Below, in pieces: positions 23,650 to 35,303 of a DNA stretch of 64,000 nucleotides (its first letter is position 1; each line of letters opens with the position of its first letter). This DNA is from Aquilaria yunnanensis (lineage: Eukaryota; Streptophyta; Magnoliopsida; Malvales; Thymelaeaceae), in NCBI GenBank assembly GCA_039654915.1, contig CM077594.1, forward strand, positions 100,764,893 through 100,828,892. Reading direction: 5' to 3'. The notes beneath the pieces are model-generated. The model saw only the letters and a list, made by a program, of their open reading frames with translations, was not told where the DNA came from and did no database searches. The translations under genes were made by a program, and so were the position numbers.

Positions 23650-26400
23650 CTCCATGCTCCCAATCTTGAGATGATTTATATGCCTCTATTAAATGCACCC
23701 TTACAGCTATTGAAAGATCTTAGTTCCATTCACCCAAAAAAAATTTAGAAAGTATTGTTTGATTAAGGGAAATACAAATCTCCATGTCTAAATAGTCTTT
23801 TGCTAGTTGTCTTCAAAAGATTCTGGTCCATCCTAGGTCCTTTGGTCATAGATGCCATCTTTACCTTTCTAAATGATGGTATGCTTCTAAAATAGATTAA
23901 TCATATCTTATTACATTAATTCCAAAAGTTAAGGATGTCTCAATTGTTGATGATCTACGGTCTTTCAGTCCATGCAATACCTTATATAAGGTTATTGCTA
24001 AGGTACTAATTAATTGGTTGAAACCTATTTCTAGTTTTCTTATCTCTGAGAATTAGAATGTTTTTCTTCCTTAGCGCTCAATCCAAGGTAATATTACTAT
24101 TGCTCATGAACTCCTATATGTGGTCAACCACACTACTCGTTTTGCAAGGCCATTAGGATGACAAACAATCTTGAATTGGACATGTGCAAATCATGCAGCA
24201 AAATGAAATGGTCTTTTATAGAAAAGGTACCTTGGGTCATATAATTTCATATTTCTACGTACATCTTATTATGTAATGTGTGGCGATGGTTTCATATTTT
24301 GTTATGGTAAATGGGATGGATTGGTTTTCCCTAACTGCGGGAATTTTAAAAAGAGACTCATTACCTTTTCATCTATTTATTCTCCACATAAAAGCTTTCT
24401 CAAGTCACCTCAGTTCAATACAAATTGATGGATTTCTTACTCGGCTCCAAGTTAGTAGATATGGGCCCCTAGTTAATCCTTTATTTTTTGGTGATGGCTA
24501 CCTCAACTTTATTCAACCCATATTTACAACAATATGGCACATTTATAAAGTATTGCACCTTTATTCTGCTGTGGCTATTTAGGAAATTAACTATAAGAAA
24601 TCAAAATGGATATTAAGTTATAATGTCTCTAATCATGTGCAAAGAGAATTCTATCAAATTCTTCTTTTCTGAATTAATACAAGTATTCTCCATTATTTTA
24701 ACCTTCCGCTATCACAAAATATGTCCAAGTCTGTATCTTATGAGTTTCTGGCTAACAAGGTTAAGTGGAAATTTGAAAGCTAGAAATAAAACTTTTTAAA
24801 TAATGCAGGGCCTAATTTAGTTTTCCCTTGCTTCACTTCCCATCTATGTTATGTCTTTTTTAGGTCTTGGTCACCTTATCAAATTCTTTATCTAAGATTT
24901 TTATTCATTTTTGGTCGTTGGGATATCATACCCAAAAAACTGTGCACATAAAGCCTAAAGTTTTAATGCTTTCAAAAGGATTTAAAGGTCTTGGGGTAAA
25001 GAACCTTCATCTTTTTAATAAGGCCTTATTGGCTAAGACTTTCTAGCATATATTTACTGGTGATACAGGAAAACTGGTGTATAAGGTCTTGATGAGCAAA
25101 TATGGAGATTCTTAATCTATATGGCATGTCATGCCTGTGAGAAATGCATCTTTTCTATGGTGAAGTCTCCTATATGGATAAGAGTTTTTACACCATATAT
25201 ATGTTGAAAAATAGGTAATGGTCAATCCATTAGATTATAGGAAGACAATTGGATCCCTAATGTCTTTCCCAACCAATTAACTATGTATTTACATTTGTAC
25301 CTTCGGTTTAAATACGATGATCATACTAGAGCAAATATGGATATCTAGAATATTTCATTGCTTTGTTCATTGTTTCTAAAATGAATTATTATTAAGATTT
25401 GTGCACTTCCTCCTCCATCATTTTCTGGCTATAAGGGCTCTACATCTTGGTCAAGTCGAGCTTTAGGCATTTTTATTACAAAGCATGCATATGCTTTGGA
25501 AATTATAAATAAATTTGTAATTATTCTCCAGAAGGCTGTTCCTCCAAGGATGCCCATTGATAGTCAAGCTTTACACCATATTTTGAAGCAAATATTAACA
25601 TTTCTAAAAAAATTAAAGGTTTGCTTTAGAAATACCTCTTTAGTGCACTTCCTACATCAGTTAATATCACTTCTCATGGTGGCATTTCTACATCAACTTG
25701 CCTTTGTTGAAATTTAGTGGATGAAACAGTAATGCATCTAGTTTCAACTTGTCTTGACTATGCTCATGTTTGGTGTAATGTATCCACAGCTCTAGAAAAT
25801 ACAATATCTTTGCCCTTTGACTCATGTCTTTTTCAATTATTGGTCAACAATCCTACATGGAAAAAAGGATTTGTTTATTACTTAGTCTTCTCCTTTTGGA
25901 CCCTGTGGCTGGGGGAAAATAAGTATGTTTTTGACATATGCTCCATTTTACGTTTAGTCTCTTATAACCAGGAGGGATTCTTTAGTTCATCAACTTCTTA
26001 TAGCTTGATGCTACCAAATTATTCAATCTACCTTTTTCTATAATCTACCAAACCTTCTTTACCATTCATGGGGTACATGTCTTTCCTCTCAGCTTGAGCA
26101 TAATCATGCCATTTTTGTTGTAAATGGAGCTTGGTGATGCTTTTTTTAATTTTGGGTGCTACAGCATGGCTTTGTATAAGTTTTAATGCTTTGCCTATTT
26201 TCCATGATCATTATCTTCTTCCTTATTGCTCCTCCATGCTAGAAGCTCAACTTCATGTTGTTCACGGTGCTATTTTAGTTGTTAACGAGTTATAGATAAA
26301 AGCTTTTACTATACTAACCGACTGTGCTCAAACTATCACTGCCTGCATAGTCTTTTGGTTCTCTACCAACTTTAGTAAACCTGGTTCAGTAAATTAACAT
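23650..26400 (+). mobile_element. Decayed LINE (non-LTR retrotransposon), plus strand
   Basis: Fragments of a plant LINE ORF2 appear in order but in shifting frames with many stops. About 23820-24060 reads LIPKVKDVSIVDDLRSFSP and LYKVIAKVLINWLKP (reverse transcriptase). About 24200-24660 reads SLPFHLFILHIKAFSSHL, LQVSRYGPLVNPLFFGDGYL (the FADD box has become FGDG) and INYKKSKW. About 24960-25160 reads KGLGVKNLHLFNKALLAK. About 25715-25960 reads the zf-RVT-like DETVMHLVSTCLDYAHVW and FWTLWLGENKYVF. A RNase H-like remnant (TILTDCAQTI) is near 26310. No intact ORF remains. Confidence 0.85.
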
Positions 26401-27224
26401 GAGTGTGGAAAAGTTTGACCGATGTATCCTCATTCTTGTTCTTTGGTGATTAGGTCTATGTGGCATATTTCATCACTTGGGTATATTTTCCTACTATTCC
26501 TGGTTAATCTTTCATTTTCTTTATATGTTGCCTTTAAGTATCGAAAAAATATTACACTTGATTAAAGGATGCTTTCTATATATTGGAAATGTAATTTGGT
26601 GAATAGATAAAAAAGAACAATTTGCATAGACTAATCTTCATCCTCATCTTATTGTACTAGAGTTGAAAAGAGAAGACTTGGTCCTTTTTTGCCAGATAGC
26701 ATTTATGGACTTTGGCTAAAGAGTAAAATTTTGCTACTTATCACTAAGGGTGTACACTATTCGACCAAAAATGAAAAAAAAATTAAAATACTAAATTGTT
26801 TTAGTTTTTTTTTTGTTTATTTAGTTTTTTAGTTCAGTTTTAGTTAAAACTAAATTTCTGAAAATCAATTTTGGCTGTAGGGGTTAGTTAATTTAATCAA
26901 ATTAACCATTTTTTAAAATATTTTTTGGACTTTTGCTGACCTCCTACTACTGGCCTTACCTTACTAACACTTAACGTTTAGGCCCAAATAGCCCAACTTA
27001 ACCCCAAACACTAACAGAGAGTTTTTCTTTATTGCCCCTCACTCTTCCTCTCCTCCTGTGCGGTTATGCCTGTTGCCCGAACACTAGTTTGCATTTAGAT
27101 CATTAGGGGCTCCTTGGCATTTAGTCAAGTAAGATGAGTGTTGTAGCTAGGTTTTTTCATATCAAAATAAAGCAACTTTTATTTGTTATTTTTTGTTAGG
27201 ATTTTGGGATTCTCATATGTTAAG
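26401..27224. other. Spacer with a possible hAT-like end
   Basis: A TAAGGGTGTACACTATTCG motif near 26749 looks like a left hAT end of the class seen elsewhere here, followed by 'ttagttttttagttcag' repeats. No matching right end is found. Nothing else is recognised. Confidence 0.35.
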
Positions 27225-27229
27225 CTTAT

Positions 27230-27670
27230 CGGTACTATGTTTGTTTTCTTGTCTGATATGTGTGTGTTTGCTACTATTTGTGTATGTGGTCAAGATTAGT
27301 AAGAATACTTTTTCAACTCCTAGTTTTTGCTTATTCTTTGTTTAGTAGTCTACCAATCTTTTTACTCAATCAGTTTTTGACTTGCATAATTTTACTTTTA
27401 TAACAGTTTTGTACCTTTAGATTTATAATGATATACGTGTGGCATTTTAAACCTTGATTCAATCGTCTTCAATCAGAGTACATAGATGAATTGATCTTAT
27501 ATTCTCATTTTTCATTGTACATATAGCCACCAAACATGGCCATAGGTATGTTCATAGTTCCTGGAACAACTGGTAACATCTTGTGCTGCATATGTGGAAT
27601 ACCAATTGCACTAAATCCTGCCAACTTGTGTGCTTCCTTTTTGCAGCTTGAATTTGACATAATCTATTAA
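27230..27670 (+). pseudogene. Duplicated 5' fragment of NMD3 (intron end plus first 44 codons)
   Basis: Bases 27230-27526 match the 3' part of the NMD3 5' UTR intron (38809-39074), including cttgtctgatntgtgtgtg and tgtatgtggtcaagatt. The acceptor AG at 27525-27526 is kept. From ATG at 27536 an open frame of 44 codons reads MAIGMFIVPGTTGNILCC and on to LQLEFDI, then TAA at 27668. It keeps the first Cys pair and the third Cys of the first NMD3 zinc ribbon, but the fourth (CVSC) is now CASF. Homology stops at about 27664, where NMD3 continues with a further 1.4 kb. Because an intron is present this is a DNA-level duplication, not a retrocopy. Confidence 0.9.
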
Positions 27671-27840
27671 GAAGGTGATATTAGGAATATATGTACTGGA
27701 AGCAAAACAGAATGGCTCAAGGATAGCTTTCATTTTTGCATGAATGCTGACAGACTAAAGCCTAGAAAGATTTATTAAGAACATTTGCCCATACAAGAGA
27801 AAGGAAAACAAACCCACCCAACAACAACAATCTTGCTTGA

Positions 27841-28292
27841 AAGATTACAAGCACCATCTACTATAAAGATTGATGGTAGAGTTATACATCCATAATCACC
27901 CCATGATTTAAAATAAGTTGGTAAGGCCGATAATCCAACATTTATGGTCTCAAGCAGTACAAATGCCCCTAATAGGATTATCCCTGTTAGATATGACTTT
28001 TGAGGAGTATATATGTGTTCAAATACCACACTATTCTGGTTTAGCCAAAGACAAACAAACTTACCCCACAATGCCAATCAAGAAAGATTACAAGCACCAT
28101 CCACTATAAAGATTGATGGTGGAGATATACAACCATAATCATCTCATGATTTAAAATAAGTTGGTAAAGTCGATAGTCAAACGTTTATGGTCTCAATCAG
28201 TACAAATGCCCCTAACAAGATCTTCCCTATTGGATATAACTTTTGAGAAGCATATATGGGTTAGAATACCACACTATTCTAGTTTAGCCAAA
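27841..28292 (-). repeat. 243-bp-period tandem duplication in the LINE 3' region
   Basis: Bases 27841-28050 and 28084-28292 are direct copies (aagattacaagcaccat...accacactattct.gtttagcca) with scattered differences. They duplicate the RNase H-like tail of the minus-strand LINE. Confidence 0.9.
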
Positions 28293-28589
28293 TGCTCTAC
28301 AGAGTAGATATAAGATAATCCAGGTGGTCAGAGTTCCAACTAGGTGCAAGAGACATTATGTGAAGTAACCATTCATTGAAGTTCTTATTTGGCATTGGTT
28401 GAAACACCAACGAGGTTGAACTCCCCACCAAATAAAAATCATGACAATGGGGGAATAAGTGTGAAATGTATTTAGAACTAGATTGACACCTCCAACAACC
28501 TGGTTCAACCAATCCACCCTTTTAGCTAGCTCAGCAGTTGTAGGAAGAACATTATTCAAGCATTTAGAAAAAATGTTTTAAACTTAGCG

Positions 28590-30140
28590 GGAACTTGGAC
28601 GTCCCATTTTCATTTGAGAAGTTTGTAAAGATTATGAAAATGGGGGTTAAAGAACATTAAAGGGGCTTTCATGAATACTCATAAGTGTATTGTTATTAAG
28701 GGTTTAAATCATCATTATACACTTTGAGTATGATTAATTTCTATATTCTGAACATTTTTCCACCGGGTTACTATTCACACATTTTTACTATTCACTTGTC
28801 ACTATTCATCGACTTACTGTTCATACACGTATTCACTGTACATATGCGATTTACTGTTCATTAATATTAAAATATATATTAAATAATTATTTTTTTTATG
28901 TAGGTAAAAATCATCACTTGGCGGCCCTTCACGAGAAAAAATCATAACTAGAGCTGTAGCCATCGGAACTAAGTGATTCTAAATTCATCTGAAATCCAAC
29001 ACATAGATCTTCAACTCTACTTCATTCCGCAAGCAAGTTTGATCATTTTCATTGCCGAAATCTGATTATAGATGGACCCTTCGTTATTTCGTGTGCTGAA
29101 GAGCAGTTTCGGTAGAAAAATCATAACTTGAGCTACGAATGTCCAATTTGAATAAACAAGCTATTGATTCGAAGCTAAAGAGGAGATCTACAACTTTCGT
29201 TCTTTGAGGAAGAGCTGATCTAATGTCTACAATGGCCGAAAAATTAAAAGAAGTTACGGCCTGCCATTATTGATTTGTATTTACCTATATTTTACCATTT
29301 CACCCACCCCAAAACTCTATAAATAGGCACCTTGGGGGAAGGGTGAAGGGTGCCATTTTCTTAGGCCTCCTTTATGTTTCTGTATTTTCTTTAGCTTTTC
29401 TTCTTTGTTCTTGTTCTAGTTTTCAATACCGAAGCTCTGTCCAAGTATTTTCTCGTTCTTCTTCTTGTTCTTTCTTTGATCTTTTAATTTATGTTTATTT
29501 CATCTTTCTACATGTTATTTACTTTTATTATGTCTAACTAATCTTCTTTTTGCTAAGGTGAAAGGGTGAAGCTTTTGGTGTAGAGGTTATGATTGATTTG
29601 AATGGATCACAACGTTAACGGTATTTTCTTCCTTAATCTATTTAACTTCCTTCCTTGTTAAGTAGGAGTCTTGATTCATCATAGTCAAATCATTGGCACA
29701 AAAGCTGCTTGATTCCCTCTGTAGAACATGGCTCTGCCGGCTATATTGGAATCTTGAGTTATTGTCGACAAAGGTTGGCATGATGGATACTTGAATCCAT
29801 TAGCAAGCGTTGACGTTTTAAGATCAATGAACATTAATACTAACTAAATTCCCCCGATTGGGACCTCCTTTATGTGTGGATCTTAATTGAGTGGTAAGAT
29901 GAGCTAAAATTAATCATAACCGATACTAAAAGTGGATCCCCTAACCTTAGCTATTTTATTTAAATTTTAGTTTTGTAATCAATACCTGTTCACACCTTGC
30001 ACCAAAACTTTCTTTACTAAAAATCAGTAATATGTATTTCTTAATTCACTTCCCTGTGGTTCGACACTCGGACTCCCGAGATTTTATTACTTGCGACAAC
30101 CTACACTTGGGTTACAACTACTAGAGTGCAGCAAGCTTGG
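28590..30140 (+). mobile_element. Inserted unclassified retroelement-like sequence with TATA box
   Basis: It interrupts the minus-strand LINE; flanking ttaaacttag (near 28580) and tttaacttag (near 30140) could be a target-site duplication. It contains a promoter-like part (tctataaatagg at about 29318) and near the right end a 'cctgtggttcgacactcgg...cttgcgac...acacttggg' segment that I associate with plant LTR-type elements. No protein domain is visible, and TG..CA LTR ends were not found. Confidence 0.45.
28943..29250 (+). repeat. Two imperfect ~130-bp units upstream of the TATA box
   Basis: Both units begin aatcataact(a/t)gagct and contain gatct(t/a)caactct/gatctacaacttt, then (a/g)agc(a/t)..t.tgatc and ttgccgaaat/atggccgaaaa. 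Starts are near 28949 and 29131. Confidence 0.7.
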
Positions 30141-31249
30141 TTTAACTTAGACAAAACATACCCTTGCTTGGTTAAATAAACACCATTGGAAAACTCTTCC
30201 CATATCAGTCATTCAAGGGATGAGGGGGATTGCGCATGAATGATATCACATATTGTAGTAATTGTTTATCTCTAGAAAATAGGGAAACAATTATGTTCAA
30301 ATTCTAAGTTGTTGTCTGGGGAGTGAAAAAATCTGTAACATAATGAATATTAATCCTTAATTGAGGATGGGCAATATGAACATATAATTGGGTAGGGTAA
30401 AACCTAGAATCTAGTAATTGTTCTAGACATCAATAGTTTTCTTATCATTAGTTGCCCACCAAAGATGAAAGGTTAGAATATTATGTCTAAAAGTCAAGCT
30501 TTTTCATATTAAGGTTGAATTAGATCCCACATCAACTTTCCAAGGGAGGTGTTCCTATTATAATAGACCGAAACACCCTAATAACTAGGGAATTGGGATC
30601 TTTGTGCATGAGTTGCTAAAAAGATCTAGTTAGTAAAGCTTGATTGAATAATATTAGGTCTCAAATCTCAAGACCATTCAAGCTTTTAGGGAGGGAAAGC
30701 AAAAATCGAGCCTGAAAATGAATACCACTATGTTGATCAAAACCATGCCACTAAAAGTGAACACAAGATTTAGTGAGATTATCACTAATAATGATAGAAA
30801 TGTAGAATAAGGACATCATATAAACCGGGAAAGACAATAATGATGCCTAGATAAAAGTAAAATGGCCGACTTGGTTGAGTAGTTTCTACTTCTAGAATGT
30901 AAAAATAACCTCTATTTTGTAGCTTAGAAATTCATTTGATGTTGCCTTATTGAAATCACTATCAAAGAAAATGCCAAAATATTTAGTGATAGCATTGTTT
31001 ATTTTAATGGGCAAAATATGACAAAAACAAACAAATGAAATGATTAGGACTATTATAGCTAAAGGTCCATTTTGATTTTTAGAAATTAATTTCCTGGTTT
31101 GTAGCATTCTGATATAGAAATAAAGTTTCCTTTAAGTAATGCACCATTTCCTAGTCCGGTTGAAAGAATATAAAATAGTCATCTGCAAACAATAAATGGC
31201 TGATGTTTGGTAAGGAGATAACTAGCTTTGTGATGGCTCCCGAACTACA

Positions 31250-32600
31250 CTACTAAAATATTCAACTGGGATTTTCAATGATAAAGAACCTTTAAGGCAA
31301 GTGCACCTATCACCTAGTATAATATCCTTTGAGTATTAAGGTCATATTCCACAAGGATGGAGTTGTCTACCTTATTCAACCTTTTTCTATTAGCTAGCAG
31401 ACCAATTAACTACTAAAAACTAAACTAATGCAACAAATCAAACTAACCTAAACTAAACAAAACAAAGCAAAACAACACGAAGCAAATCAAATAAACCAAC
31501 AATCAAAAGATATCATGCTTAGATTCAAATCTCCCTAGAAATCAATTATACTACTCTTACTTTGGTTTAATAGGCATATCGTTAACGTGATCCATGGAAA
31601 ACTCTTAAATTATACTAAATCCTCTTTTAAGACAGCTAACCCCTTTTCCTGAGTTGATCGACCGGAATTTCTTCTTAACCAAACCCCTTCAGATACACAT
31701 TACTAGTTCTTTATGTTTTACTACCAAGTTTGACCATAGTCCAGAGATCTTATGTTGTTCTATCTCTAGACTTGCATTCAATCCTTTTTACCCAACAGTA
31801 ATCTAATCAAACATACAAATGGTTAGCTTAACATGCTCAAATCAAACATTGAATCAATAGGTTATCTTCTACCAATCTAACAACAATAACGCATGGTGGA
31901 TAAATCACAAGAAAACTATATATTAAATCAAAGCAAAATAATAATAAAAACAAGATTACCCTAGAGTTCATTTACTCGAAACATAAGTAGAAACAACAAA
32001 AACACAAGAAAACTAGAGACCAAAGACTCCATTTTTAAATGTTTTATTCTCCAAGCAATCCTTACTCCAACATAAATCAATCAATATTAATCATCTGACT
32101 ACTTCATGTAGTCTTTTATTACAAACCTTGCACTCTAAAAGTATTTTTCTTTCATTTTTCATGCCTATCGCTTTTAAGCAGCAAGAAAAACTTGAGAAAA
32201 CTATAATAGCAATTGAGCACAGTCCTTAACATGTTCATGTTTCAGGCCTTGTCTTATCTCTGGATAGGAACCTTCACTAAACATCAATGATATGGTTCCA
32301 AACGTGAGCATGATGGTAGACACAAGTGTGTAGGACCAAACATGGGCATGTTAACATGCAAAAAAACAATATAAGAAAGCACAAGGTTTTTAACATGGGC
32401 ATGTTCATCTAATTTCTCTAAAAATCATCCAAATCACCTTGAAAACTCATCAAAATATTTTTTTTTCAAAAAAAGCTAACATTTGGCTTAAAAATAAAAT
32501 GTGAAACATTTAAGAACCAAATAAAAAAAAATACTCAAAACACAAGCAAATATTAAGAAAAATCATAATAAAAATATGTATAATTTTGTACATATCACTT
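31250..32600 (-). mobile_element. Second insertion into the minus-strand LINE
   Basis: It separates the LINE segment ending RFIPSFEV from the segment NISHLLFADD. Read on the minus strand its tail (ttccacaagg... ggtgcacttgcctt) resembles in layout the right end of the insertion at 30.1 kb, so both may be the same type of element. No protein domain is visible. Boundaries are set by the LINE breakpoints and are good to a few tens of bases. Confidence 0.45.
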
Positions 32601-33730
32601 CAAAACTAGGAATAAACCTAATTGGTTGTTGATGGAGAAGGAAGCTTGAAAAGGCTTCAGCACAAACCTTGAATAAAAAGAGTGACAGTGGATCACCTTG
32701 ACGATTACTTTTTGTAGGAATAAACAAGTCAGTTGGTAACCGTTGAGTAAAATTGAATAATACACAACTATGACACATTCCATAATCATATTCACCTAAT
32801 GCTGAAGCAAATTCATAATCCTAAAAACCCTCTTTATAAAGCTCTAGTGAATTTTATCATAAGCCTTCCTTATATCCGACTTTAAGGTAGCCTTAAAACC
32901 TTAGGGGCCACTTGTTTTGCTAATATGCTTAAGCACATGGAGGAATTCTTGTGTGATTATAATATTATCTTAAATTATCCTCCTAGTAATAAAGGCATTC
33001 TATTGTTCTAACACTAAAAAAAATAGGAAATGTTTCATATGATTAACAATGAGGTTTGAAATCACCTCGTAAACCATATTGTAATGGCTAATGGGGCGGA
33101 AATCATTAACTAAGATCGGGTGCTAAACTTTAGATATCAGGGTTATGTAAGTATGATTTAATTCCTTCAATAGAAATATGCCCTGGACAAAAGATCAAAC
33201 TGTATTAATAACTGAAGTATCCATGAATGACAAGTACCTTTTAAATACAATTGATTGGAGACCATTTAGATTATGGGCATTGAAGTTTCTTAGCTGAAGG
33301 AGAGCTTGATGGATTTCAAAGTCAAAAAAAGATCATAAAATATGACACTATTATTCTTTAATACAATGACAATTTTCCATATGGGAATTTTGATCTAGTG
33401 GATTGTCAACAAAAAAACTTATGATAAAGTCTTGGTGAATAAAGTGAAGAATCTGGTTAAGATATGAAATCTAATTACCTTGAGAACCCATTAACATATG
33501 AATTTTGTTACTGTTATAACGTTGTTTGGTAGTTGTGTGGAAGAACCATGTATTGAAGTCTCCAAGAGCTAACTAGTTGATCCGAGATTTTTATACGCAT
33601 AATTTTCCTTTACCAGATAAGAAAGCCCGAAGGTGATCCTATTTTTGTTGAATAATAGAAGCCACCAAATATGGATCAAAATGTTGCTGAATGGTGATCA
33701 ACTGATTCTATGTTAAAGTAATTTGTTATG

Positions 33731-35303
33731 GGAAAAAAGGGTAAAATTGTCACTAAACTATAGGCAGTAGAGTAAATTAGCCAATAAACTTTTTTGTGGG
33801 CAAATTTTCCATTAATCTTTTTAGAAGATACAAAATTTACTATTAACGTTTTGAAATTGAAAGCAAATCTGCTAGTTCCCTTTAAAATTACTTAACGTGG
33901 TACAAATGAAACGATGAGAAAAATGCAAGTCTTAGTTCTAAGTTTCCTTTACTGAACACTATGGCCCTTAAATTTTTGAATCTATTATTTGCACCTTCAT
34001 CTTTACTCCAGCAAATCCATGTGACCAGTACCCTTCAACACCTTCCACTTTTTTTTATCCCTGGTGTTACTTCCACTTTTCCACACATCCAAAAATGACC
34101 CTAAAAACACTTCTTAGAATAGATCCTAATCAAATAGGGTTCAATTGATAAGGTGGGACTAAATCCAGGGCATTCTAGTTCTAGAATAAATGATCAATGC
34201 TAGCAGCGGTGGAAGGTTACTTGGTAACAATGAGGAAAGTGAAGACAAGAAGGCTCAACATTAGGAGTGTGTGGTTAAACATAGGATTTTGACTCGTTTG
34301 GTTGTTGATAAAGGTTTAAGTAGCTAGGGGTTGAAGAGAAAACTTCCAATAACTAGATTAAGAGTTTTTTCATGGAATATTTTATAAGAAATAGAATATT
34401 CATATCATTTAACTGTCAGTGGCAAAATTGGCCATATCAGGGTAAAAAATTTGGGTTTCTAATTGAATTTAGGCCCATATCCAAAAAATTTTAGCCCATT
34501 CACAACTGTCACTTCATGGCCTAAACTTAAATTGAATTGAGATTAAATTTGAATTGACCTTAACCTGAAAAAATGGATTAGGTTTAGGTTGGATCAGTTT
34601 CTACTCAAATCTTTATTCTCATTTCTATCTCGATGAGGGTGGAGTGATTGAAGGTAGGGTGACAAAGGTTGATGGAAGGAAAAGGAGGTCGTGGTGGTCA
34701 AGTAGCATCTCAATGTCAACAAGGCAGGGAGAGTGACAATAGTGCCAGGGTGAGGCAAGGCAAAGATGGCTAGTGACGGTGAGGTGAAGGCGGTGTACGG
34801 GGATGGCGGGCGACTAGCGAGGCCAAGGTGAATGAGGATCTTAAGACTTAGGAGTAGAAGCACTAAAGGGCGAGAGAATGATGAAGCACAATAGTAGAAG
34901 AAGTGAAGTGAGAACGAGGGAGATAGGTGGTCAGCGGGGACTAATTACTAAGTCTAGTTTAGTGAGTTATAAATTAGCTAGGGTTAGGAAATTCTGTTGG
35001 GTTGGTATTTTTTATGGGTAGGGAGTTATTTTATGGGTTGGGCTAAGATGGGTTGGGTTAAGGATTGAAGGAGTTAGTGGCCTGAAGATGGGTTGGGTTA
35101 GATATTTTAGGTCATTCATGGTTTATTTGGGTTAGACCTAAATCAACCAAATTTTTTCTTTTGTATATTGGGTCAAGTTAGGGTTAGCCCGTACTGCACA
35201 TTTCATACTTCCTGGCCCAACTTTAACCTGACATTTCGGGTCGGGTATCAGGTTAGGGTCATTTTTTTATATCTTTAGTAGCAAATTTGCCTTTTTTACC
35301 ATT
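33731..35303. mobile_element. TIR element interrupted by a hAT-like element
   Basis: The left end ggaaaaaagggtaaaattg and the opposite strand of the right end (ggtaaaaaaggcaaatttgc) resemble each other. The right TIR is broken near gtggcaaaattggcc (about 34419), and a related gtagcaaatttgcc resumes at 35278. Confidence 0.45.
34438..35277. mobile_element. hAT-like non-autonomous element D (degraded ends)
   Basis: The right part (ttgggtcaagttagggtta...cctgacatttcgggtcggg...ttagggtcatttttttatatctttag) and the purine-rich middle match elements A and C. The ends have lost the clean TAGGGGTG motif, so the edges are approximate. Confidence 0.55.

Larger units (their letters stand above)
27775..33760 (-). 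mobile_element. Decayed LINE, minus strand, split by two insertions
   Basis: Read on the minus strand the order is reverse transcriptase (about 32900-32600, with SNRQGDPLSLFLFKVCAEAF), a gap, then NISHLLFADDYFIFF (about 31250-31180, the catalytic ADD box), DLILFNQALL and a following LINE-type region (about 30650-30500), another gap, zf-RVT (NVLPTTAELAKRVDW, about 28550) and a RNase H-like end (IFIVDGACNLSSK, about 27860). The two gaps are insertions at about 28590-30140 and 31250-32600. Stops and frameshifts are frequent throughout. Confidence 0.8.

Noticed and set aside
31250..31275. CACTA transposon end (cactactaaaa)
   Set aside because: A single match next to the LINE breakpoint; no mirrored end with a 3-bp duplication was found near 32600.
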